A DNA stretch of 64,000 nucleotides from Bdellovibrionales bacterium (GTDB lineage: Bacteria; Pseudomonadota; Alphaproteobacteria; UBA9219), in the NCBI GenBank assembly GCA_041662785.1, contig JBAZRW010000001.1, positions 124,001-188,000 of the forward strand, in the 5' to 3' direction. The notes beneath the pieces were generated by a model. The model saw nothing but the letters and a program-made list of their open reading frames with translations, ran no database searches and was not told where the DNA came from. Below, in pieces: positions 51,216 through 59,461 of the stretch; within the stretch, counting starts at the first letter, position 1; each line of letters opens with the position of its first letter. Position numbers and translations under genes: made by a program.

Positions 51216-53180
51216 CTAATCCGTTAAAGCCACTATAGCCTCACGCGCCACCGCTTGAGCCTCTGCGGTCAAGCCCAAGAGGCGCAAGGCGCGGATAATA
51301 TCCACCTTGACGCCCAACGTCGCATCACCCGCTTGACTGCCCATCAGGATAAGGCTGAGCAAGACGGCCTCACCCTTTCGGCTTGCTGCCGCAGCCTGCC
51401 TTAAGCGATCCAGAAGAAGGGGCGACGGAGTCATCTGTTTGGTTGGCGGCGTGATGTCGATCACACGCTGCCAAACCTCTTCCGGCACGGCATAACCCAG
51501 CGCGGCAAGGACCAACAACGTTTCTCCAACTTTCTCGCGCTGCGCATGCAGGCGATTGCCGTCCTCGCCCCCCACAAGGCTAGCGTCAAGCCATACGCGC
51601 AACCCTGCGGCATACTGGCCATCCGGCACAAGGCCTGCGGTAGCGAACAACGGCCAAGAAAGAGCCAGTGCTTGTGCCAAAGAAGGCGACCGCGCCGCGT
51701 TCTCTTGCGCCAAGACAAGCCAAGCCGCCGCCTGATCTGGTTTCCCCGCCAACACCAACAGACGCGCCGCCGTCGGCGCAAAGGCATTAGAGTCCGCCGT
51801 CACGGGAATCGTGCCCACAATCTCGGCCAGCAAGGGACCTTGGCCGCCACACAACGCGGAAAGCTCCATGCCGTCCATATATTTTTGGATCAACTCGATC
51901 TTTTTGCCCGCCGCCTGTTCGTTCTTCAGCGCCTGATAAAGAATGGCGCGGGCGCGAGGGCCTTTTTCAACGCTGCTGTTCATTGAGGCCACTTCTTCGG
52001 GCGTCAGGGCAACACTTTGATAGGCCGCCGCCAAGGCATGGGGTGAAATAATGCCCTTCGCCGCCGCTCTTTCTGCCAAGGATAGACGCGCCTTGTCATC
52101 CTCGGCCTTCGTTAAAAGGAGTTCAGGAACAAGGGCCGCATCGGGATGCGCGTATAGCTCCGGCGGCAACGGAATCTCTGTCTGCCGCAAGGCCGCGAGC
52201 ACCATGGGACGCAGCGGCGTTAGCTGGCGCGGAAGCTGCTTGCTTCCACCGATCACGTTACGGTTCATGAGCGAGAGAAAAATGTCGTCCTTGACTTGCT
52301 GCTCGCGCATCAAATCCAACCCTAGCTGCACAGCCTTGTCATCCTTGGCGCGAAGCTGGCAAATCAACAAAGCCTTTTGCCATTCGTCTTTGGATTCTTC
52401 CGTTTTACCGTGAGCCTCCATCATCGCAGGGATTCGCTTACACACCTCTTCACTGTGATGGCCGATGATGGCGGCTTCGGTTAATTGACGAAGGGTCACA
52501 GAATCCACCCACTTGGCATCTGCCAAGGACGCCAGATTCCACGCCTCGCTCACAGCGCCCAAAGCCATCAGCCCCTCGATCCGCTGGGCGATAAGATTAC
52601 GCGGGGGCTTCTCGCCGTTCGCCGCGGGCAAGGGCGCTGCCGCCGTGCTCATAAACAAGCGACGCGCAAGGTCATTCAGCGCCGCCGAGTCCGTCGGCAG
52701 ACTGACCGCTGGCATCAAACGGTCAACAACAGGTCTTGCCGTATTCTCCCACAAAGAGGCTCCAAGCCCGCCATTGGCGGGGGACAACAAGCCAACCGTT
52801 TCAGGATCAACATCGGCGAGCGGCGCAGACGCGACAGGCTCGGCCAGAACAAGAGGCTCGCTTGTCGTGGGGGCAGGAATAGGGAGCGCCGACACTGAGT
52901 CAGGAGCCACCTCAACGGCGGGAGCCTGCGCCGGAGCCTTCGTCTTAAACGGAGGCGGAACGGTTAAATCTTTCGTCGCAGAGGCATCCGATTCTGGATT
53001 TTCAACCTTCTTCGCTATGTTCGTTTTTGTTTTTGCCACGGGAAGTACGGAAACGGGCGGCGGGAGGAAGCTGGCCTCGCGGTCGTCAACAGGGTCTTCA
53101 GCGCGGACAACACGGGTCGTTCCACCGTATACAGACAGAAACAACAAGAGCGATATCGCCCAAAAAGCACGATGATTCAT
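51216..53180 (-). CDS. Unknown large exported protein with helical repeats
   Basis: 654 residues with an N-terminal signal sequence (MNHRAFWAISLLLFLSVYGGTTRVVRAE) and GGGGG before the ATG. A Pro/Ala/Val-rich linker spans residues of about 30-130. The rest is helical and Ala/Leu-rich with short repeated helices (LNDLARRLFMS, GRLRVLAGKPDQAAAWLVLAQENAARS-like units, ALGYAVPEEVW) that resemble TPR/HEAT scaffolds. No enzyme motif is seen. It lies just upstream of xerD and is divergent from aroK. A periplasmic scaffold role is a guess. Confidence 0.7.
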   Translation of the reverse strand: MNHRAFWAISLLLFLSVYGGTTRVVRAEDPVDDREASFLPPPVSVLPVAKTKTNIAKKVENPESDASATKDLTVPPPFKTKAPAQAPAVEVAPDSVSALPIPAPTTSEPLVLAEPVASAPLADVDPETVGLLSPANGGLGASLWENTARPVVDRLMPAVSLPTDSAALNDLARRLFMSTAAAPLPAANGEKPPRNLIAQRIEGLMALGAVSEAWNLASLADAKWVDSVTLRQLTEAAIIGHHSEEVCKRIPAMMEAHGKTEESKDEWQKALLICQLRAKDDKAVQLGLDLMREQQVKDDIFLSLMNRNVIGGSKQLPRQLTPLRPMVLAALRQTEIPLPPELYAHPDAALVPELLLTKAEDDKARLSLAERAAAKGIISPHALAAAYQSVALTPEEVASMNSSVEKGPRARAILYQALKNEQAAGKKIELIQKYMDGMELSALCGGQGPLLAEIVGTIPVTADSNAFAPTAARLLVLAGKPDQAAAWLVLAQENAARSPSLAQALALSWPLFATAGLVPDGQYAAGLRVWLDASLVGGEDGNRLHAQREKVGETLLVLAALGYAVPEEVWQRVIDITPPTKQMTPSPLLLDRLRQAAAASRKGEAVLLSLILMGSQAGDATLGVKVDIIRALRLLGLTAEAQAVAREAIVALTD

Positions 53181-53492
53181 AAGCCCCCCTTTATCTTGCC
53201 CTTCATAAGGCGTATAGATATACCAACGGTCATGAATACTGACTCTTATGGAAAGCTTTTTCCTTTAGCGTCATACCGGCGAAAGCCGGTATCCAGTCGC
53301 GCCGTGTCCACGGCGCATAAGAGTCTTATGCCGCGCAGACGCGCGGCGCTGGATCCCGCTTTTCAGCGGGATGACGAAAGGGGATTTGTCCGTCCATGTG
53401 TCATTAATCATAACCGTTGATATAATATGCCCGTTACGGTTCAGGATGTACACATGAGACTTTTTCCAAAGATACGATTTTAAGGCTCTTTT
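53181..53492. other. Gap with composite REP repeat upstream of aroK
   Basis: It contains the repeat at 53269-53376 and AT-rich flanks. ATAATATGC near 53422-53430 is a plausible -10 area for aroK, but no strong -35 box stands out. No gene is seen. Confidence 0.65.
53269..53376. repeat. Composite REP-type repeat between the exported protein gene and aroK
   Basis: The left edge CGTCATACCGGC/GCCGGTATCCAG is a hairpin. Inside are a GCGCCGTG/CACGGCGC stem, a shared AAGAGTCTTATG segment and a GCCGCGC/GCGCGGC stem. The right edge GCTGGATCCCGCTTTTCAGC plus GGGATGACG is identical to that at 21098-21126. Confidence 0.88.
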
Positions 53493-54032
53493 ATGAAATC
53501 TTCCCCCTCCCTTCCCCATAGTCTTGTCCTGATCGGCATGCCCGGATCCGGCAAAAGCACGATTGGCCGCAAGGTGGCCGCGCGCCTTGATCTGCCCTTT
53601 ACCGATTCAGACACCGAGATTGAAGCGGCAGCAGGCATGACTGTCCCCCAGATTTTCTCGCAATTGGGTGAGCCTGCGTTTCGGATGGGCGAGCGCAAGG
53701 TCATCGCGCGGCTTCTGGACGGTGAGCGTTGTGTTCTGTCAACGGGTGGCGGCGCGTTTATGGAAGAAACAACACGAGCGCTGATTAAACAAAAGGGCCT
53801 CTCCTTATGGCTCAAGGCTGATTTAAGCATTCTAATCGAAAGAACCTCGCGCACCAAAGACCGCCCCTTACTGCAAGGTGACAATCCGGCAGAGATTTTG
53901 CAAAATCTGATGACCAAACGCGAACCCGTCTTTGCGCAGGCCGACCTTACGGTTATAACGGGGGATAACCCCATCGACGTGACGGTAGACGCCGTCGTCA
54001 ACGCTTTAGAAAGACATCTTTCACAATCATGA
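53493..54032 (+). CDS. aroK: Shikimate kinase
   Basis: 179 residues. Walker A: LIGMPGSGKSTIG. Substrate motifs: DTEIEAAAGMTVPQIF, GEPAFRMGERKVI and LSTGGGAF. The LID region is RTSRTKDRPLL. It phosphorylates shikimate in the aromatic amino acid pathway. The aroB start overlaps its stop by 4 bases, so the two are translated together. Confidence 0.95.
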   Translation: MKSSPSLPHSLVLIGMPGSGKSTIGRKVAARLDLPFTDSDTEIEAAAGMTVPQIFSQLGEPAFRMGERKVIARLLDGERCVLSTGGGAFMEETTRALIKQKGLSLWLKADLSILIERTSRTKDRPLLQGDNPAEILQNLMTKREPVFAQADLTVITGDNPIDVTVDAVVNALERHLSQS

Positions 54033-55144
54033 ACCACGCCCTTGTCCCCATCGCGTTGAAAACGCCTGATCGCGCCTATAACATCCTGATCGGGGAAAAC
54101 CTGATCGCGCAGGCAGGAACGCTGATCGCGCAAGAGTTAGGCCGTAAAAGGCTGCTGATTGTCACGGACGCCAACGTGGCCAGCTTTTACCTTGCGCCGC
54201 TTGAGGCCACGCTGAAAGAAGCGGGGCATACTGTCCTGCCCTCTATCGTTTTACCGGCAGGCGAAAAAATCAAAAGCTTTGATTTTCTGCAAAAGCTTAT
54301 GGCGCAGCTGTTTGATCGCGCCATGGATCGCGGCGTCACGCTCATCGCACTAGGCGGTGGCGTGATCGGCGACCTGACAGGTTTTGCGGCCTCCATCACG
54401 CTACGCGGGATCGACTTTATCCAAATTCCGACAACGCTGCTGGCGCAGGTGGATAGCTCGGTCGGTGGCAAGACAGGGATCAACAGCGCCTTTGGCAAAA
54501 ATACTGTCGGCACATTTTATCAGCCGCGCCTTGTGCTGGCCGATAGCAAGGCCCTTGATACGCTGCCCCGCCGCCAATTGCTGGCAGGCTATGCGGAGGT
54601 CGTCAAATACGGCCTGATCCAAGACGCCGCCTTCTTCGCGTGGTGTCAGCAAAACGTCCACGACCTATTGCAAGGCGAGGGCGAGGCAAGGGTCACCGCC
54701 ATCCAAAAAAGCTGCGCGTACAAGGCCGCGATTGTCGCGCAAGATGAACGCGAGGCGGGAAGCCGCGCTCTGCTCAACCTTGGCCATACCTTTGGTCATG
54801 CGCTGGAAGCAGCGGCGGGTTATGATAACAATACCCTTTTGCATGGCGAGGCCGTGGCCATCGGCACGGTTATGGCCTTTATGCTTTCGGCCTCGATGGG
54901 GCTATTTCCTGCTGCCGATGCACAAGCCGTGCGCGAGCATTTCGTGCAAGCGGGTCTTCCAACAGCCCCCGCAGCGCAGCCCTATGATATCGACCAGCTG
55001 ATGGCCTATATGGCACAGGACAAAAAAGCAAAAGAAGGCCGCCTAACTTTGATCCTGACGCGCGGCATCGGTAAAGCCTTTGTCGCCGCCGACGTCGATC
55101 CCGCCACCGTCCGCGCCCTGTGGGCGCAAGTCACAAAAGCCTAG
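54029..55144 (+). CDS. aroB: 3-dehydroquinate synthase
   Basis: 371 residues. The NAD site is LIALGGGVIGDLTGFAASI. The substrate/zinc region includes IPTTLLAQVDSSVGGKTGIN, GYAEVVKYGLI and ALNLGHTFGHALEAAAGY-type His ligands (LLNLGHTFGHALE). It converts DAHP to 3-dehydroquinate, the second step of the shikimate pathway. Its stop overlaps the convergent CobW gene by 4 bases. Confidence 0.96.
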   Translation: MNHALVPIALKTPDRAYNILIGENLIAQAGTLIAQELGRKRLLIVTDANVASFYLAPLEATLKEAGHTVLPSIVLPAGEKIKSFDFLQKLMAQLFDRAMDRGVTLIALGGGVIGDLTGFAASITLRGIDFIQIPTTLLAQVDSSVGGKTGINSAFGKNTVGTFYQPRLVLADSKALDTLPRRQLLAGYAEVVKYGLIQDAAFFAWCQQNVHDLLQGEGEARVTAIQKSCAYKAAIVAQDEREAGSRALLNLGHTFGHALEAAAGYDNNTLLHGEAVAIGTVMAFMLSASMGLFPAADAQAVREHFVQAGLPTAPAAQPYDIDQLMAYMAQDKKAKEGRLTLILTRGIGKAFVAADVDPATVRALWAQVTKA

Positions 55145-56184
55145 CTAATGCACGCAAGGAAAGAGGCGCGGAGCTCTTTTTCCTTCAAGTCACGCCCGAT
55201 CAGGACAAGGCGGCTGACACGGCGACCCGTCGCAGGCCAAGACGACAGAGCGCCACCCTCAAGCGTCATGCGAACGCCTTGGATCACGATTTTGTTGTCC
55301 TCGCCCGCAAAATGAAAAATGCCTTTATAGCGCAAAAGATCGGCTCCCTGATTTTGCGCAAGCGCCGCCAACCAGTTTTGAGTTTTTTCCGCATCCATCG
55401 GCTTTTCGCTGACCAAAGAAACACTTGTGATCGTCGTATCATGCCGGAAAACGGGGACAGGCTTCGCCGCCGCCATACAGCACCCGCACGCACACTCGCC
55501 CTCATGCGTGTGTTCAGGGGCTTCTTCCTTTTCCTCTTGTTCCTCATCAAGGGCGGCCAGTTTCTCGGCTACCGCCTCTAAAACAAAACCGCCTTGCCCC
55601 ATGATAGCCTCAAGAGGCACAACACCGCGCGACGCGACATGAATGGTCGCAAAAGGATTGATCGTTTTAAGAAGCGTTGTGATATCCGCAACCTCCCCCT
55701 CGCTCACCAGATCGGTTTTGTTCAGAATAAGACTATCGGCAAAAGCGATTTGCGTCTCAACCTCAGGGTCGGCCTTAAGCTGCTCTTTGACATGCGCGGC
55801 ATCGACAAGCGCGATCACGCTATCCAGCGCGGTGCGCAAGGACAGGTCAGGGTCGGTCAAAAAAGTCTGAGCCACAGGTGCGGGATCAGCAAGGCCCGTC
55901 GTTTCGACCAGAATGCCGTCAAAACCGTGGGCGCGGCGCATCAAGCCGCTGATCACACGGATCAAATCGCCACGAATGGTGCAACAGACGCACCCATTAC
56001 TCATTTCAAAGATTTCTTCGTCCGAGGCCACGATAAGATCGTTATCGATGCCAATCTCGCCAAACTCGTTGACCACCACGGCATAACGCTTACCATGCGA
56101 GGCCGTCAGAATATGATTAAGGAGGGTTGTTTTACCCGCGCCTAAAAATCCCGTCAAAACCGTCACCGGCATTTTTGTTGCCAT
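55141..56184 (-). CDS. CobW/COG0523-family zinc-dependent GTPase with Cys-rich linker
   Basis: 347 residues from the ATG at 56184 (AAAGGA upstream). Walker A: LTGFLGAGKTTLLNH. The metal motif is NGCVCCTIRGDL (CxCC), with VETTGLADP and LNKTDL for GTP binding. The C-terminal CobW_C domain (VSLVSEKPMDAEKTQNWLAAL) is present. The linker between the two domains has an unusual HTHEGECACGCCM cluster of His and Cys that would bind extra metal. COG0523 proteins deliver Zn, Co or Fe to client enzymes. The client here is unknown. Divergent from the nuclease-fold gene. Confidence 0.92.
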   Translation of the reverse strand: MATKMPVTVLTGFLGAGKTTLLNHILTASHGKRYAVVVNEFGEIGIDNDLIVASDEEIFEMSNGCVCCTIRGDLIRVISGLMRRAHGFDGILVETTGLADPAPVAQTFLTDPDLSLRTALDSVIALVDAAHVKEQLKADPEVETQIAFADSLILNKTDLVSEGEVADITTLLKTINPFATIHVASRGVVPLEAIMGQGGFVLEAVAEKLAALDEEQEEKEEAPEHTHEGECACGCCMAAAKPVPVFRHDTTITSVSLVSEKPMDAEKTQNWLAALAQNQGADLLRYKGIFHFAGEDNKIVIQGVRMTLEGGALSSWPATGRRVSRLVLIGRDLKEKELRASFLACIS

Positions 56185-56352
56185 CTTTTTTCCTTTCGCC
56201 CACGCTTTGCATGAAAACAAAGGGATAGAACCTCTTACCCTTTCATGCAAGAGGCGTAAACTTTCCCCCTCAACAAAAACGAGCTTCCCGCTTCCGCCCA
56301 AATAGGGTAAACAAGAAGGGTCGCCAAGGCGAATAAAGGGGACTTTAGGATC

Positions 56353-58302
56353 ATGACGCGTATCAAAATTTTGTTTATAGGGATGACCCTCCTTTTCGCG
56401 TGTGCAACGGCGCAAGCCCAGATCATGCCCGCGCCAAAAAAATCGCCGCGCACACCCGTCAACAGCGAAGTCCTTTTAAACAAAGCTGCCATGCCTGCCT
56501 CACGGCGTTTAGAGGGTCAGGCCGATGTTCTGGATGCCGAACGCCTGCGCCTTAATGGCTATGAAGTCAGGCTCTATGGCGTCGTCCCCCCGCAGATGAG
56601 CGCCACCAATGGCCCCCAAGCCCGCGCTGTCGTGGATGCTTTGGCGCAAGGCCCCGTGACATGCCAGATCAAAGACCGTGACCGCGAGGGACGCTTGCTG
56701 GCTCTTTGCCATAACGCGGCCAACGCTGATTTTGGCCTTGAGCTTTTAAGGCGCGGCCTTGCCGTCAGCGCGCGCGGCACGCTGCAATCTTCTGATTATG
56801 CCGAAGCCTATCTCGCCGCCGAGCAAGCCGCCCAGAACCAGCGGTTAGGCCTGTGGGCCACGGGCACGCCCGCCGCCGCTTCGGATAAAAGCCTAAGCGA
56901 AGCTGCTGCCAAGGCCGCTGCGACCAAGGCCGAAATCGCGCGCCTCAAGGACGAAGAAGCCAAAGCCAAGCTTGAGCTGGAATCCCTGACCGCCGTCGCC
57001 GCCGCTTCGTCAAAGGCCAAAGAGGCCGCACCCCCTGCCGTCGACAATAAGGCAAAGAACAAAGCTGAAGCGCCTGAAATAAGCGTTTCTTTGGCCGATG
57101 TCGCCGCGACCACCGTACCCATGCTATCGGATGAAAGGCTGGGGCTTGCCCCTACCGACCTCCTTCCTCCCCCTTTGAAACAAGAACAAAGCTTCTTGGA
57201 ACACTATCAACTTTTGGTGACGGGCCTCCTATTTCTCTTGACGACTTTGTGCGTGACGGGCGCGGTGACGCTGTACCGCCTGCGCCAAAAACGCGAAGAC
57301 GTGAAGTCTATCGCAGCGGCGCTACGCGGGGAACTTATGGCGGCGCGTTCTATTTGTCAGGCACGCCTTGCTAAAATCGCCCAAGACAACAACGAAAAAA
57401 CGACGAGCTGGCCACGCATTCGCACGCTGGTTTTTCAAGCCTATGTCGGCCGCCTTGGTCTTTTGGGCGCCGATTTGTCGCGACAGATTGCCTCTATTTA
57501 CGGACAATCCAGTGATTATGCTTCGTACTACAACGCCAATGACGGTCATGGCGAAGGGGCGTCAAAGCGTCAAGCCATGGAATCCCTTGTCCGCCATATC
57601 GAAGAAGTCACGCCGCGCTTGTCGCAAATTGAGCAAAAGGGTTTTCTGCCGCAACACACCAGAATTGCGGCCAACGCCAGCTTGCCTCAAATTCCGCCCT
57701 CAGACAAACAACAGCCCCTTTCCCTAACGCAAGAAGAGCAGGCGTCCCCACCGCCGGATGGCCCATCGGGCACGCCCGCCCCTGCCCCCGTTCTCGCCAC
57801 AGAAGAGAAGGAAATACCGCCTGAAATCGCGGCCAGCCTATCGGAAACAAAGATTGAAGTGATGGCCGAAACACGGGCGACAAAACCGACTGTAACGGAA
57901 GAACCGGAGGCGCAGGAAACACTGCCCCTCACCCAAACGAGGAACAAAGCTCCCATACGAAAAACTGGAATCTCCAAGCCACAAGATGCGGCCCACCACG
58001 AAGACAATACCGAAGAGATGGATTCTTCAAAGCGCCCCCCCTTGGCCGAACGCGCCATTACGAAGCCCGCTGCCAAAGCGCCACCCTCGCGCATCAATTT
58101 TGCCGCACCACTTCTTGAGAGACTCTCAAAAATAAAAAATAGAACAGCCGCCCCACCAAGGAGTGTCGAGCATCAAGATTTAATCAACTTCTCTATTCCC
58201 GATTACGCCAATCTAACAGAGGAAGAGCTGGAAGCCCTACTCTACGCCGAAGAAGAATTTTTGACGGCATCACCTGTCGGCAAGTCGCAAAAAACGGGCT
58301 GA
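56353..58302 (+). CDS. Membrane protein with degenerate SNase domain and coiled coil
   Basis: 649 residues. Signal peptide MTRIKILFIGMTLLFACATAQA. Residues of about 55-170 resemble the staphylococcal nuclease fold: LDAERLRLNGYEVRLYGVVPPQ, GPVTCQIKDRDREGRLLALC, and AYLAAEQAAQNQRLGLWATG. Arg73 and Arg114 match the catalytic Arg pair, but the catalytic Glu (TPE-type) is Gln81 in VVPPQ. A coiled coil (about 175-215), a membrane helix (about 290-312, LLVTGLLFLLTTLCVTGAVTL), another helical part and a long Pro/Glu-rich tail follow. It is probably a non-catalytic scaffold. Function unknown. Confidence 0.8.
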   Translation: MTRIKILFIGMTLLFACATAQAQIMPAPKKSPRTPVNSEVLLNKAAMPASRRLEGQADVLDAERLRLNGYEVRLYGVVPPQMSATNGPQARAVVDALAQGPVTCQIKDRDREGRLLALCHNAANADFGLELLRRGLAVSARGTLQSSDYAEAYLAAEQAAQNQRLGLWATGTPAAASDKSLSEAAAKAAATKAEIARLKDEEAKAKLELESLTAVAAASSKAKEAAPPAVDNKAKNKAEAPEISVSLADVAATTVPMLSDERLGLAPTDLLPPPLKQEQSFLEHYQLLVTGLLFLLTTLCVTGAVTLYRLRQKREDVKSIAAALRGELMAARSICQARLAKIAQDNNEKTTSWPRIRTLVFQAYVGRLGLLGADLSRQIASIYGQSSDYASYYNANDGHGEGASKRQAMESLVRHIEEVTPRLSQIEQKGFLPQHTRIAANASLPQIPPSDKQQPLSLTQEEQASPPPDGPSGTPAPAPVLATEEKEIPPEIAASLSETKIEVMAETRATKPTVTEEPEAQETLPLTQTRNKAPIRKTGISKPQDAAHHEDNTEEMDSSKRPPLAERAITKPAAKAPPSRINFAAPLLERLSKIKNRTAAPPRSVEHQDLINFSIPDYANLTEEELEALLYAEEEFLTASPVGKSQKTG

Positions 58303-58381
58303 AGACTTCTTCTCTTGCCTAAGGGCCTGCCTCCTGCTAGTCTCAATTTAGAAACATTCTAAACTTGAAAGGGCGCGTCTT

Positions 58382-59098
58382 ATGGAAAATAATCAAGAGA
58401 ACACAATCACCCCCATGCCGCGGATTGGCGACAAAGCCCCCTCTTTTACAGCCGTCACCACACAAGGGGATATCCGTTTCCCAGAACAATATGCTGGAAA
58501 CTGGGTTATCCTCTTTAGCCATCCGGCTGATTTTACGCCCGTCTGCACCTCGGAATTTATGGCGTTTGCCACGCGGGAAGAACAATTCGAAAAAGCGGGT
58601 TGCAAACTGGTCGGCCTTTCGGTCGATGGCCTTTACAGCCATATTGCTTGGCTACGCACGATCAAAGAAAAAATAGACTATAAGGGCATGAAAAATGTCG
58701 AGGTCAAGTTTCCGTTGATCGAAGACATCACCATGAACGTGGCCCGCCTTTACGGGATGATCCAGCCGCAAGAGAGCGCCACCAAAGCCGTACGCGCCGT
58801 CTTCTTTATCGATCCCAAAGGGATCATCCGCGCCATCATCTATTACCCCTTAAGCCTTGGCCGCAATTTTGATGAGCTGTATCGCGTGCTGATCGCCCTT
58901 AAAACAGCGGATGAATTTTCTGTTGCGACCCCCGCTGATTGGCAGCCAGGCGATGATGTTATTGTGCCCCCCGCTGGCTCTTGCGGCGTCGCCAAGGAGC
59001 GCATGGAAGGCAAGGAAGAGATGACGTGCCATGACTGGTTCTTCTGCACCAAGAAGATAAACGTGGAAAAAGTATTGGATGCCGTTGTGAAGAAATAA
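58382..59098 (+). CDS. Peroxiredoxin (Prx6/1-Cys-type)
   Basis: 238 residues. The peroxidatic Cys55 lies in SHPADFTPVCTSEF. The Prx6-type C-terminal part has LYGMIQPQESATKAVRAVFFIDPKGIIRAIIYYPLSLGRNFDELYRVLIAL. Extra Cys residues at the end (SCGVAKERM and TCHDWFFCTKK) may act as resolving or metal sites. It reduces peroxides with a thiol donor. No reductase gene is adjacent. A terminator follows. It may relate to the oxidative side of the persulfide locus, but nothing links them directly. Confidence 0.93.
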   Translation: MENNQENTITPMPRIGDKAPSFTAVTTQGDIRFPEQYAGNWVILFSHPADFTPVCTSEFMAFATREEQFEKAGCKLVGLSVDGLYSHIAWLRTIKEKIDYKGMKNVEVKFPLIEDITMNVARLYGMIQPQESATKAVRAVFFIDPKGIIRAIIYYPLSLGRNFDELYRVLIALKTADEFSVATPADWQPGDDVIVPPAGSCGVAKERMEGKEEMTCHDWFFCTKKINVEKVLDAVVKK

Positions 59099-59115
59099 GA
59101 CGCCACGGCGACGTT

Positions 59116-59142
59116 AAAAGGGGGGCCACAGCCCCCTTTTTT
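59116..59142 (+). terminator. Intrinsic terminator after the peroxiredoxin gene
   Basis: An AAAAGGGGG / CCCCCTTTT stem with a short GCCACAG loop and following T-run. Confidence 0.88.
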
Positions 59143-59348
59143 CGCCCCTCTAAAAAGACAAATCGAAATTGTTTATTATCAATACCTTAGTAAAAAACAT
59201 TGATTCTCAGCCCCAAGAGCATGGGATAGTGCCTGTTGGGAGTCTTTTGCTCAAAGTTAACGCCGTAACCATTTGAAAAATAACGAAACTGACTTGAATT
59301 TAGACCATTGCTAACCCCTTGATTTTAAACAGTTTCGTAAACTTCGCT

Positions 59349-59368
59349 CGATTTTGGATCCAAAATCG
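59349..59368. promoter_or_regulatory. Perfect 20-bp palindrome upstream of the polysaccharide gene
   Basis: CGATTTTGGATCCAAAATCG is its own reverse complement and lies 93 bases before the O-antigen ligase ATG, near where a repressor or activator dimer would bind. No matching regulator gene is adjacent. Confidence 0.75.
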
Positions 59369-59461
59369 ACAATTCTTCCGCTTTGAATCACTTTCGACTT
59401 CGCGTACAGTTTTTTGGGCAGATCAAACGCCTCACAGAAAAAGCCCCCTGAAGGAGGGAGA

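Larger units (their letters stand above)
59099..59461. other. Gap upstream of the O-antigen ligase gene
   Basis: After the terminator at 59116-59142 the DNA is AT-rich. It holds GATTC (59200-59204), GAGTC (59240-59244) and GAATC (59385-59389), all GANTC-type, and the perfect palindrome CGATTTTGGATCCAAAATCG at 59349-59368. GGAGGGAGA lies just before the ATG. An exopolysaccharide promoter region is likely. No gene is accepted in it. Confidence 0.65.
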
